Source: Arthrobacter sp. Bi83
GTDB lineage: Bacteria > Actinomycetota > Actinomycetes > Actinomycetales > Micrococcaceae
Direction: 5' to 3'
Length of the DNA stretch: 40,632 bases
Assembly: GCF_918698095.1 (NCBI RefSeq)
Contig: NZ_CAKKLY010000045.1
Coordinates: forward strand, 1 to 40,632
Part shown: positions 30,073 through 37,568 of the stretch, one piece after another
Numbering within the stretch: position 1 is the stretch's first letter
Layout of the letters: each line of letters begins with the position of its first letter
Notes under the pieces: generated by a model
Told to the model about the DNA's origin: nothing
The model's database searches: none
The model's input: only the letters and a program-made list of their open reading frames with translations
Program-made: the position numbers and the translations under genes

Positions 30073-30569
30073 GCCGAACACCCCTGTCTGGAATTAACGA
30101 ATCTGCTCCGGGCTTCCCCGGATCATCCATACCGGGTTTACCCACTCAGACGACCACCGGCGAAGAACGGTTCAATCGGGGAACTCCCGCCCTGGCTTCC
30201 TGTGGCCGCGCCGGCAGGCCTGTTGTGCCAATCGAGGGGCCTTCTGTCGCGTCTGCAGGGTACCTTCTCGGGTACCTCGATAGGCAGTCCAAAAGCGCTC
30301 GCGGGCGGCCCATTACCCGGAAAATACGGCCCCAAACGGACCCCGGAACAAAAAGTTTGATAACGATGCCACCCGGAGCCCGGATTCCCCGGAATGGCGC
30401 GGTGAAACCGGGCAAAACAAATCTGATATTTGCTTCCTGAGGGCGGTGAAACTGTTGATCATACGGCACCAAACTCTGATTTGCCATGGAAATCGCGTAA
30501 AATTGAAGGCCTGCCCGGAGCGGGGCAGCTACAAGTCGCAAGCAAATGACCTCCACAGGAGTCGCCCAA
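30073..30569. other. 497-bp intergenic region between divergent genes
   Basis: No gene supported on either strand; the frames here are Pro/Arg-rich shadows. It holds TAAAAT at 30498-30503, a good -10 for the MHS transporter gene but without a clear -35, and a pair of GGTACC hexamers at 30259-30264 and 30271-30276 with six bases between. The local sequence from about 30400 to 30510 is noticeably more AT-rich than the rest, as expected of a promoter region. Confidence 0.5.
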
Positions 30570-32162
30570 ATGCCCACAGACCGAAGCACGACCGACTCTT
30601 CAGCAGGCGTTATTAACGCCAGCGGAACCAACCAAGTGGCACCCCAGGGTGTAAAGAAACCAAAGCTGCTCGCACGTCGGCGGCTCAAGGTGTCCGACGT
30701 CAATGTCGTTGACCAGCCCATGCTTAAGAAGGCGCTCGGCGGAACCATCGTGGGTAACACCATGGAGTGGTACGACGTCGGCGTGTTCGGCTACCTGATC
30801 ACCACCATGGGACCGGTGTTCCTGCCCGAGGCGGATGCCAAAGTCCAGACGCTGTTCCTGCTGGGCACCTTCGCCGCGACCTTCATTGCCCGTCCGCTGG
30901 GCGGCGTGATCTTCGGCTGGCTCGGTGACAAGGTCGGCCGCCAGAAGGTTCTGGCCGCAACCCTGATGCTGATGGCCGCCAGCACCTTCGCCGTCGGCCT
31001 CCTGCCCGGCTACGCGCAGATCGGCATCTGGGCCGCGGCGCTCCTGGTTGTACTCAAGCTCATCCAGGGCTTCTCCACGGGCGGTGAATACGCCGGCGCC
31101 ACCACGTTCGTAAGCGAGTACGCCCCGGACAAGCGGCGCGGCTTCTTTGCCAGCTTCCTCGACATGGGCAGCTACCTGGGCTTCGCCCTCGGCGCCGCCC
31201 TCGTATCCGTGCTGCAGCTGACCCTTGGCCAGACCGCCATGGAGGAGTGGGGCTGGCGCCTGCCGTTCCTCCTCGCCGGCCCCCTGGGCCTCATCGCCGT
31301 CTACTTCCGGAGCAAGATCGAAGAATCCCCGCAGTTCCAGGCCACCCTGGACGCCCAGGAAGACCAGGCCAAGGATGCAGCCGCCGGAGACGAGACTGCC
31401 GTCAAGGGGCCTCTGGGCATCGTCAAGGCCTACTGGCGTTCCCTCATCGTGGCCATGATCCTGGTGGCCGCCGCCAACACCGCCGGCTATGCCCTCACCT
31501 CCTACATGCCCACGTACCTGACAGAGTCCAAGGGCTACGATCCCGTTCACGGCACGCTGCTGACCATCCCCGTGCTGGTCATCATGAGCCTCTGCATTCC
31601 GCTGACCGGCAAGCTGTCTGACCGAATCGGGCGCCGCCCGGTGCTCTGGATCGGCGCGTTGAGCACCGTGGTGCTGGCCGCCCCGGCCTTCATGCTGATC
31701 GGCATCGGCAGCATCTGGTCAACGCTGGCCGGCCTGGCCCTGGTCGCCTTCCCCGTGACGTTCTACGTGGCAAACCTGGCCTCGGCCCTGCCGGCCCAGT
31801 TCCCCACTGCAAGCCGTTACGGCGCCATGGGCATCGCCTACAACTTCGCCGTAGCGATCTTCGGCGGCACCACCCCGTTCATCGTGGCCGCCCTGATCAG
31901 CGCCACGGGCAATGACATGATGCCTGCCTACTACCTCATGGCCACCTCGGCCATCGGTGCAGTCGCGATCTACTTCCTGAAGGAATCCGCGCAGCGGCCG
32001 CTGCCGGGCTCCATGCCCAGCGTCGACACGCAGGCCGAGGCCCGTGAACTCGTGGCCACGCAGGACGAGAACCCGCTGATTGACCTCGACGAACTGCCGT
32101 TCGAGGCCCAGGACACACAGGACCGGGACGCAGACCAGGCCAAGGTTCCTGCCAACGCCTGA
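30570..32162 (+). CDS. MHS-family MFS metabolite:H+ symporter (ProP-like)
   Basis: A 530-aa membrane transporter of the metabolite:H+ symporter branch, which includes ProP, KgtP and shikimate/citrate carriers. Markers: GNTMEWYDVGVFGYL in TM1, GWLGDKVGRQKVL after TM2, LIQGFSTGGEYAGA in TM4-5, EESPQF central loop and KLSDRIGRRPVLW in the second half. The soluble N-terminus of about 45 residues and C-terminal tail of about 40 acidic residues resemble ProP-type osmolyte carriers, so proline/betaine uptake is a fair guess. Start at 30570 follows AGGAG by eight bases; an ATG eight codons earlier is in frame. A hairpin terminator follows. Confidence 0.9.
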   Translation: MPTDRSTTDSSAGVINASGTNQVAPQGVKKPKLLARRRLKVSDVNVVDQPMLKKALGGTIVGNTMEWYDVGVFGYLITTMGPVFLPEADAKVQTLFLLGTFAATFIARPLGGVIFGWLGDKVGRQKVLAATLMLMAASTFAVGLLPGYAQIGIWAAALLVVLKLIQGFSTGGEYAGATTFVSEYAPDKRRGFFASFLDMGSYLGFALGAALVSVLQLTLGQTAMEEWGWRLPFLLAGPLGLIAVYFRSKIEESPQFQATLDAQEDQAKDAAAGDETAVKGPLGIVKAYWRSLIVAMILVAAANTAGYALTSYMPTYLTESKGYDPVHGTLLTIPVLVIMSLCIPLTGKLSDRIGRRPVLWIGALSTVVLAAPAFMLIGIGSIWSTLAGLALVAFPVTFYVANLASALPAQFPTASRYGAMGIAYNFAVAIFGGTTPFIVAALISATGNDMMPAYYLMATSAIGAVAIYFLKESAQRPLPGSMPSVDTQAEARELVATQDENPLIDLDELPFEAQDTQDRDADQAKVPANA

Positions 32163-32189
32163 TGCGGTAGCAGCTCCGTCTCCGTGATG

Positions 32190-32239
32190 AAGGCCTGTCC
32201 GGCGTGCTGTCCTTGGGGGCGGCACGCCGGGCGGGCCTT
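32190..32239 (+). terminator. Hairpin terminator after the MHS transporter
   Basis: AAGGCC (32190-32195) with GGCCTT (32234-32239), internal 3x3 mismatch, then CCGGCGTGC (32199-32207) with GCACGCCGG (32222-32230) around a 14-base loop. It lies 28 bases after the stop. Confidence 0.78.
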
Positions 32240-32362
32240 CGCTCTGTGTTGCATTAACCACTGTGTCGCCTTAACCACTGCGGAGTCACTCCGTCGGTGT
32301 TACTTTTTCTAGGGTGCTGCTCCAGCCGGGGGCAGCCAGCGTAGACGGTTGGAGGAGCTCCC

Positions 32363-33448
32363 GTGCGGCCTGTCCTTCGCCACGTCCGGCAGCTGCACAG
32401 CCTGGGGCCATCCAACAACGACCATCTCTCCGCACTGCGGGTAGCCGTCAGCGTGGCGGTTCCGTCATTCCTGCTTCTCCTCTGCGGCCGGCCGGACCTG
32501 ATCATCTATGCCGTGTTCGGGGCACTGACCGGGATGTACGGACGGAATGAGCCCCACCAGCTCCGGCTGCGGCACCAACTGCAGGCGGCGCTGGTGCTGC
32601 TCTCCGGCGTCGGGGTAGGTGTCTTCCTTTCCGTCAACCACCTTCATTCGTGGTGGCTTGTAGCCATCGAAGCCCTCCTTGCCGGGGTGGGTTCCGTCTA
32701 CTCGGACAAAGTCCGCCTCAAGCCCAATGGCCCCTTTTTCGGCATTCTCGCCCTCGGCGCCTGCGCCTCAGTCCCCACGGCAGTTCCCTGGTACGGCGCC
32801 CTGCTTATCGGCGCCGGATCGGCCGCGTTCTCGCTCTTCGTCGGTTTCGGCGGCTGGGTCCGCGGCCGTGTCTGGAACCCCGGCGCGGCGAGGGACTCCG
32901 TCCGGCTGCAGGGACGGCTACGGCGGAAGGCCGTCATCCACGCCGCGCGCTACGTACTGGCGGTGGGAGCAGCCGGTACGGTCGGCGTCCTCACGGGCAG
33001 CGGCCATCCGCACTGGGCCATGGCGGCGGCCGCCGTTCCGCTCGCGGGGGCCGACCTGCCCAGCAGCGTCCACCGCGGCATCCACCGCATTATCGGGACG
33101 CTGCTCGGGCTGGTGATCGTCGCCGTCGTGCTGCTGCCGGGGCCGTGGGCCCTGCTGCACCTTTTTCCGGGAGCCGAAGCCGCCGTCCTCGCATTCCTGG
33201 TGATCACCTTCCAGTTCACCACTGAGCTGTTCATGACGCGGCACTATGGCCTGGCCATGGTCTCGTTCACCCCGGTCATTCTCCTCATGACGCAGCTGGC
33301 TGCTCCGGCCGACCCCTACATCCTCATTGCCGAGCGCGGCGTGGAGACCCTCGTAGGTGCCGTGACCGGCATCCTGGTGGTGGTGCTTATCCGTTCCCGG
33401 CGGAGGCCCGCCCCGGCTCCTTCGGCTTCTTCGGGGGCCCGGCCGTGA
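32363..33448 (+). CDS. FUSC-family membrane protein
   Basis: A 361-aa polytopic protein of the FUSC/aromatic acid exporter-like superfamily. The N-terminal DHLSALRVAVSVAVPSFLLLLCGRPDLIIYAVFGALTGMYGR is typical, then paired hydrophobic segments in two halves (LVLLSGVGVGVFLS, GTLLGLVIVAVVLLPGPWALL, IGAGSAAFSLFVGFGG). It lacks the large periplasmic domain of full-length FUSC proteins. Export of aromatic or similar compounds is a guess from family. Start is GTG with GGAGGAG five bases upstream. Its last 62 bp overlap the convergent SDR gene. Confidence 0.82.
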   Translation: MRPVLRHVRQLHSLGPSNNDHLSALRVAVSVAVPSFLLLLCGRPDLIIYAVFGALTGMYGRNEPHQLRLRHQLQAALVLLSGVGVGVFLSVNHLHSWWLVAIEALLAGVGSVYSDKVRLKPNGPFFGILALGACASVPTAVPWYGALLIGAGSAAFSLFVGFGGWVRGRVWNPGAARDSVRLQGRLRRKAVIHAARYVLAVGAAGTVGVLTGSGHPHWAMAAAAVPLAGADLPSSVHRGIHRIIGTLLGLVIVAVVLLPGPWALLHLFPGAEAAVLAFLVITFQFTTELFMTRHYGLAMVSFTPVILLMTQLAAPADPYILIAERGVETLVGAVTGILVVVLIRSRRRPAPAPSASSGARP

Positions 33449-34187
33449 TCCGGTCCGGCAGGATCCGCGCGGCAGCAGCGAGGACCTTATAGCGCTTGGT
33501 GGGAATGGAAACCGCCTTGCCCCGTGCATTGTCCGCCAGGCCTTCCCGGACCACTCTGCCCGGACGCAGCCAGGTCCAGCCGGGAGCCACGGATTTATCC
33601 ATCCCCATCCGGTCGTGGAACTCCGTATGGACAAATCCCGGGCAGACCGCCGTGACCTTTACTCCCCTCGGGGAGTACGCGAGGTTGGCCCAGCGGCTGA
33701 AGCTCAGCAGCCAGGCCTTCGCCGCCGAATATGAACCGCGGGGAAGGAACGCCGCCACGCTCGCCACGTTGATGATCCTGCCCGATCCGCGTTCCAGCAT
33801 CCCCTGCAGTGCGGCGTGGCTGAGCTCCATGGCTGTTTCCACGTGCAGTTTCAGGTGCTTCTTCTCGTCCTCGATGCTGTTCTGGTCGAAATCGTGCAGC
33901 AGCCCGATCCCGGCATTGTTCACCAGAATTTCGACGGGACGAGAAGCGTCGGAGAGACGCGCGACGACGGCGGCCACGCCGTCGTCGTCCGTCAGGTCCG
34001 CGGGCAGCACTTCAGCCGTGGTTCCGAACCGCCGCGTCAGCTCTGCTGCCACCGACTGCAGCCGCGCCTCATCGCGGGCCACCAGCACCACATCGTGGCC
34101 CTGCTCCGCGAGCTGGTGCGCGAACTCCGCTCCGAGTCCCGCGGTGGCGCCGGTGACAAGGGCTGTACTGCCGGATCTGGGTGTCAT
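33387..34187 (-). CDS. Short-chain dehydrogenase/reductase (SDR)
   Basis: A 266-aa NAD(P)-dependent oxidoreductase of the classical SDR family. Rossmann motif TGATAGLG at 12-19, NNAGIG after strand 4, catalytic Ser in VASVAAF and YSAAK (YxxxK) motif. An Arg/Lys near VARDEARL after strand 2 suggests NADP(H). Substrate unknown. Start ATG at 34187 lacks a Shine-Dalgarno and has TAGGCT six bases before it, so probably leaderless. The C-terminus (PPKKPKEPGRASAGNG) is basic and extends 62 bp into the opposite-strand FUSC gene. Confidence 0.92.
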   Translation of the reverse strand: MTPRSGSTALVTGATAGLGAEFAHQLAEQGHDVVLVARDEARLQSVAAELTRRFGTTAEVLPADLTDDDGVAAVVARLSDASRPVEILVNNAGIGLLHDFDQNSIEDEKKHLKLHVETAMELSHAALQGMLERGSGRIINVASVAAFLPRGSYSAAKAWLLSFSRWANLAYSPRGVKVTAVCPGFVHTEFHDRMGMDKSVAPGWTWLRPGRVVREGLADNARGKAVSIPTKRYKVLAAAARILPDRITAGPPKKPKEPGRASAGNG

Positions 34188-34193
34188 GGCCCC

Positions 34194-34199
34194 AGCCTA
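34194..34199 (-). promoter_or_regulatory. -10-like hexamer for leaderless SDR mRNA
   Basis: On the minus strand TAGGCT, six bases, then the ATG at 34187. GAGGCA lies 17 bp further upstream as a weak -35 (three of six). Confidence 0.55.
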
Positions 34200-34341
34200 A
34201 TTGCATCCGGGCGGTTTGCCTCCGGGCCGTTCGCTGCAGAATCCGTGGCTGCCGGAGGGAGCGCGGAGTAGAGTGCCTACAAGGTTTCAACAGGGCCTGT
34301 GCCCAGGCGTACAGTCGGGGCGCGGCAGGAAGCAGGGGGAC

Positions 34342-34797
34342 ATGCCCGACGCCGGTTCTGACCCGATCGACTTCCGCGAGATTGATGTACACGGAAATCC
34401 GACCCATTTCGGTCGTGCGAATCCCGGCCGCGAATCCCCGCCCGGACCTGGGACCCACAGCCCCGGGGCCAACGGCCCTGGCGCCCGCGAATGGAGTTCG
34501 GCCGAGGCCTCCGGGGCAGGGTTCACCCCGCGGGGAGGCCGCTTCCCGGTCAACCCGTTCATCGCGGTCCTGTGGGTCCTTGTTGCAGGTCTGATCCTGG
34601 CCGCCTTCGGAGCGTTCAACGTCGCTCAGGAATCCCTCAACGCGCCAACGTCAGTCGAGTCCCCGCAGATGGGCTATATGTGGATGAGCTTCGCACCCTT
34701 CCTGCTGTTCGCCGGAGTCCTCGGCCTGCTGGGGCTCCTGTTCTGGCACGCCACCCAGTGGGGCAGCAACCGCGAAAAGCAGCCCCCGCCGTCGTAA
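34342..34797 (+). CDS. Hypothetical two-TM membrane protein
   Basis: A 151-aa protein of no family I recognise. The first about 70 residues are polar and Gly/Pro-rich (GPGTHSPGANGPGAREW), probably cytosolic and disordered. Two membrane segments follow: FIAVLWVLVAGLILAAFGAF at about 74-93 and FAPFLLFAGVLGLLGLLFW at about 116-134, with a short loop between. AGGGGG lies one to two bases before the ATG at 34342, a tight spacing; the longer frame to 34201 starts too far upstream. It is convergent with the small-protein gene at 34858. Confidence 0.68.
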   Translation: MPDAGSDPIDFREIDVHGNPTHFGRANPGRESPPGPGTHSPGANGPGAREWSSAEASGAGFTPRGGRFPVNPFIAVLWVLVAGLILAAFGAFNVAQESLNAPTSVESPQMGYMWMSFAPFLLFAGVLGLLGLLFWHATQWGSNREKQPPPS

Positions 34798-34798
34798 T

Positions 34799-34824
34799 CC
34801 ACCCGGATCCACCAGACGGGGTGG
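34799..34824. terminator. Possible weak hairpin between convergent genes
   Basis: CCACCC (34799-34804) and GGGTGG (34819-34824) can pair around a 14-base loop, two bases after the stop. No T tract, so this is a weak call. Confidence 0.35.
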
Positions 34825-34857
34825 TGCGGTGCCCGCGTTCAGCCGCAGCCGCGTAAG

Positions 34858-35151
34858 CTATCCGGCCGGCACCTCAGTACCGGCGAGCCCTCCGGAATGG
34901 CCGGCGAGCCCTCCGGAGCTGTGATCATCGGAGTCCGCCGCCTCACGCGCGGTGGCTGCCGGCCGCCGCATCTGGAGTTCGTCCGCGACCTGGATGTACC
35001 ACGCGTAGGCACCGAAAGCGGGGCTGGGGGTGTCCAAATGCCGGTACAGGGCATCGGCCAGTTCTGCGAGCGCGGATTCGGGCATCGCCGCCACTGTCGC
35101 CGCCGGATCGACGGTTTCGTCGAGGTATCGGGCAAGGTCCTTCTCATTCAT
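34858..35151 (-). CDS. Small conserved-type protein, paralogue of the 4619-4843 gene
   Basis: A 97-aa acidic protein of no family I can name, aligning with the 74-aa protein at 4619-4843 over the whole of that protein: DP-AT near 16, DALYRHLDTPSPAFGAYAWY at 34-53 (matching DALYRNLDTPKPVLGAQDWY) and EL near 59. An extra tail of about 25 residues has a duplicated SGGLAG unit coded by a 17-bp direct repeat (34880-34896, 34901-34917). GGGGAG six bases before the ATG supports the start. Its ATG overlaps the TGA of the STAS-like gene by four bases, so the two are coupled. Confidence 0.78.
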   Translation of the reverse strand: MNEKDLARYLDETVDPAATVAAMPESALAELADALYRHLDTPSPAFGAYAWYIQVADELQMRRPAATAREAADSDDHSSGGLAGHSGGLAGTEVPAG

Positions 35152-35627
35152 CTGGCACTCCCCGCTTCAACCAGCCCGGCAAGTTTTCCGTTCACGGCGG
35201 GCAGGTGGCCAACCGCCCCGGTCAGCGGCGGCAGCGCGCCAGGTACCAGCTCGGTGTCGGCGTCCCCGGAATGAATGGGGCAGACCGGGATGTCGTCGGG
35301 TTCGAGGATGGTCAGTTGGAACATGTCTGCGTCTTCAAGGGCAGCAGCGGCAGCATTTCCTAGTTCAGGATGCACGTCCGCATGTTCGCTGTTGTCATGC
35401 GGTTCCGGCAGTGCGGCGTTCTGCAGGTAGGACAGTACTGACGGCTCAAGGTGCGAAGACCCGCGGAAGTCCAGGGTGATGCATGGGCCGGTACCCAGCC
35501 TCTGGGCGCGGAGCAGGAGGTGAAGCAGCACGGGGAAGTTCGTCTGGGTCAGGCAGCCACCAATTTCGAGGGTGACACGTCCGGGATCGAGATCCACGCG
35601 GACCAGGACACGCAGTTTGTGATTCAA
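35148..35627 (-). CDS. STAS-like domain protein
   Basis: A 159-aa protein whose first 75 residues look like a STAS/MlaB-type fold: VRVDLDPGRVTLEIGGCLTQTNF then LLLRAQRLGTGPCITLDFRGSSHLEPSVLSYL. STAS domains act in anti-anti-sigma switches or lipid transport; here the usual phosphorylated Ser would fall in the RGSSHLEPS region, but I cannot be sure. The rest is acidic and not recognised (HADVHPELGN, LEPDDIPVCPIHSGDADTE). I prefer the TTG at 35627 with GGAG six bases upstream; a TTG four codons earlier (35639) is possible. It is translationally coupled to the following small-protein gene. Confidence 0.62.
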   Translation of the reverse strand: MNHKLRVLVRVDLDPGRVTLEIGGCLTQTNFPVLLHLLLRAQRLGTGPCITLDFRGSSHLEPSVLSYLQNAALPEPHDNSEHADVHPELGNAAAAALEDADMFQLTILEPDDIPVCPIHSGDADTELVPGALPPLTGAVGHLPAVNGKLAGLVEAGSAR

Positions 35628-35715
35628 AGAATTCTCCAAGGGAAAGTCCGTAAGCCAACTGCATAGCCCAGACTTAATCGTACGGAACTGTCGCGGGCGT
35701 CACAAGTCGCGGCAC

Positions 35716-35740
35716 CGGGCACGAACGTCGGGCACGAACG
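35716..35740. repeat. Two 12-bp direct repeats
   Basis: CGGGCACGAACG at 35716-35727 and 35729-35740, exact copies one base apart, in the 184-bp gap between the STAS-like and GNAT-like genes. This may be a slippage product or a binding site. Confidence 0.75.
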
Positions 35741-35823
35741 CTTGGCGCCAACGCCCGGGGCACGCACGCCAGCTTAAGGCCGGTGGACCGTCCCGAGGTG
35801 TTCTGCCGTATCCGGCGGAGTTC

Positions 35824-36177
35824 TCACGTACCGAGGAGCTTGGGGGCGGCCTCCTCCGGCCAGTCGATGCACTGCGTGTAAATCTCATGCTTGCGGAGGT
35901 AGTGCGCCGTGAACGGGCAGTGCGGAATGATGCGTTTTCCCGCGGCTACGACGTCGTCCAGCGCAAAGTGCACCAGCACGTTGGCCAGGCCCTGGCCCAT
36001 AAACTCTTCGGCCGTCTCCGTGTGAATGAAGTCGACGTGGCCGGGTTTGTCCATGATCCTGATGTTGACCGCCAGTTTCCCGCCGACGTGCAGCTCGTAG
36101 CGGTGGAGCGCATCGTTCCGGAAGGTCGTGACATCCGGGGTGAATTGGTCCTCGGTGGATACCGTGTTCTCCGTCAT
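35824..36177 (-). CDS. GNAT-like N-acetyltransferase (YjdJ type)
   Basis: A 117-aa protein of the short GNAT-related family (YjdJ/YidJ, often GCN5-related). Markers are HRYELHVGGKLAVNIRIMDKPGHVDFIHTET, the acetyl-CoA loop GQGLANVLVHFALD, and GKRIIPHCPFTAHYLRKH with C-P-F typical of this group. The substrate is unknown. The ATG overlaps the stop of the acyltransferase by four bases, so the two are coupled. It ends the minus-strand run that begins at 40589. Confidence 0.88.
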   Translation of the reverse strand: MTENTVSTEDQFTPDVTTFRNDALHRYELHVGGKLAVNIRIMDKPGHVDFIHTETAEEFMGQGLANVLVHFALDDVVAAGKRIIPHCPFTAHYLRKHEIYTQCIDWPEEAAPKLLGT

Positions 36178-37535
36178 GGTTCGACATTGGCACTTAATGA
36201 CTGTGCTGGCAATGGCTCCTCCGCGCGGACCGGCACCCGGCCCAGCAGCAGGACAGCGAGCGTGAAGCAGGCGGCGCCCCCGCCCAGCAGGGTGAGCGTC
36301 AGCCCGTTGAACGCGGCGTCAGCCACGGGGATAAAGACGACGACGACGGCGGTCACCACCGCGGCAGAAGGCCGCCCGCGCGAGTGCGCCGCCGTCGGCC
36401 GTTCCTCCAGCCGGCCGAACAATGCGACGGCGGGCAATAGCAGGGCAACAACGCCAAGCAGCACCAGCGGCCTCGACCACCACCACTCGGCGGTTCCGGA
36501 CACGGGCTTGGGGAAGTCGGTGAGCAGGAGCAAGCCGGTCATGGCGGCGAGCAAGGGCAGGTGCCAGAGGTAGACGGTCATCGCACGGCGGCCGACCAAT
36601 GCCACCACTGTCCGAACCCACCGCATGGAAGCGAGCCGGCCCAGCACGGGCCCGGAAAGCTGCAGCGTGGCGGCCTGCGAAACGCCGAGCAGCAGCAGGC
36701 ACAAGTTGGGAGGATTCAGGTTCACCAGCATGTTGTTCCGGTACAGACCCAGACCCGTAACGACGAGGAGCAGCAGATTGCTGGCGGCGATCAGCCCGAC
36801 CAGCCAGGAAATCCTGCGCCTGGCGAGATAACCGTCGGCCACAAAAAAGCCGAGCTGCTGCACGGCGCACCACAGGAAAATCATGTTGACATAGGCGAGC
36901 AGCGGCATGGCGCCGCGGAGACAGTCGATCGCCACAATTAGGGACGCCAGGCCGCAAAGTGTCAGCCAAGGTGCGCGCCGATGGAGCCGGGCCAGGAGCG
37001 GGATGTTCAGTTGCGCCGCCAGATAGGCTGCGAGGAACCACAGCGGCATGCCGGCCCCGCTGGCCATGAGTTCCACCACCTGGGGCGCAACGCCAAGGAG
37101 CAGGGCACCCCACAAACCGAGGAACATCACGGCCAGCAGCGCCGCCGCCGGCCGGATGAGCCGCAGCAGCCGCGTCTGGGCGAACTCATAGCCGTTGCCG
37201 CCGCGGGCCTGCGTGCGCCGCCATGACTGCAGCCCGGTGATGCCGCCGGCCACAAAGAAGAGCGGCATCACCATGAAGATCCAGATAACGGGTTCGAACC
37301 AGTCCTGTTCCGCGAGGGTGTTGACTGTGGTGACCGTGCCGTCGGGGTGCAGCACCGGGCTGGTCATCATGCAGTGTCCCACCACCACAAGGGTGAGGCA
37401 TGCGAACCGCGCCAAGTCGATGGCCTGGTCGCGCTCCGGCGCGGCTGTACCGGCAACGGACCCCGGCCGACGCAGTGATTCCTCCATGGCGCCCCTTACA
37501 AACGCGGAACTGGCGAATGTCTTGGTACCGTCCAT
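36174..37535 (-). CDS. Membrane acyltransferase (acyltransferase 3 family)
   Basis: A 453-aa polytopic membrane protein of the acyltransferase-3 family, which transfers acyl groups to sugars, lipids or peptides at the membrane. AIDLARFACLTLVVVGHCMM near residue 37 gives the usual early catalytic-type His, followed by a Trp/Phe-rich VIWIFMVMPLFFVAGGITGLQSW loop and about ten hydrophobic segments. The target is unknown. The longest ATG start (37535) has GGAG one base away, a poor spacing; the ATG at 37487 with AAGGGG four bases before it is an alternative and would remove 16 residues. It is 33 bp after the acyl-CoA synthetase gene. Confidence 0.82.
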   Translation of the reverse strand: MDGTKTFASSAFVRGAMEESLRRPGSVAGTAAPERDQAIDLARFACLTLVVVGHCMMTSPVLHPDGTVTTVNTLAEQDWFEPVIWIFMVMPLFFVAGGITGLQSWRRTQARGGNGYEFAQTRLLRLIRPAAALLAVMFLGLWGALLLGVAPQVVELMASGAGMPLWFLAAYLAAQLNIPLLARLHRRAPWLTLCGLASLIVAIDCLRGAMPLLAYVNMIFLWCAVQQLGFFVADGYLARRRISWLVGLIAASNLLLLVVTGLGLYRNNMLVNLNPPNLCLLLLGVSQAATLQLSGPVLGRLASMRWVRTVVALVGRRAMTVYLWHLPLLAAMTGLLLLTDFPKPVSGTAEWWWSRPLVLLGVVALLLPAVALFGRLEERPTAAHSRGRPSAAVVTAVVVVFIPVADAAFNGLTLTLLGGGAACFTLAVLLLGRVPVRAEEPLPAQSLSANVEP

Positions 37536-37568
37536 TCTCCGCCCGGTCCAAGGCGGTTGCCAGCAGGG

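Noticed and set aside
30259..30276. Two GGTACC hexamers six bases apart as an operator
   Set aside because: Each hexamer is itself a palindrome and the pair is short; no regulator gene is nearby, so chance is the simpler reading.
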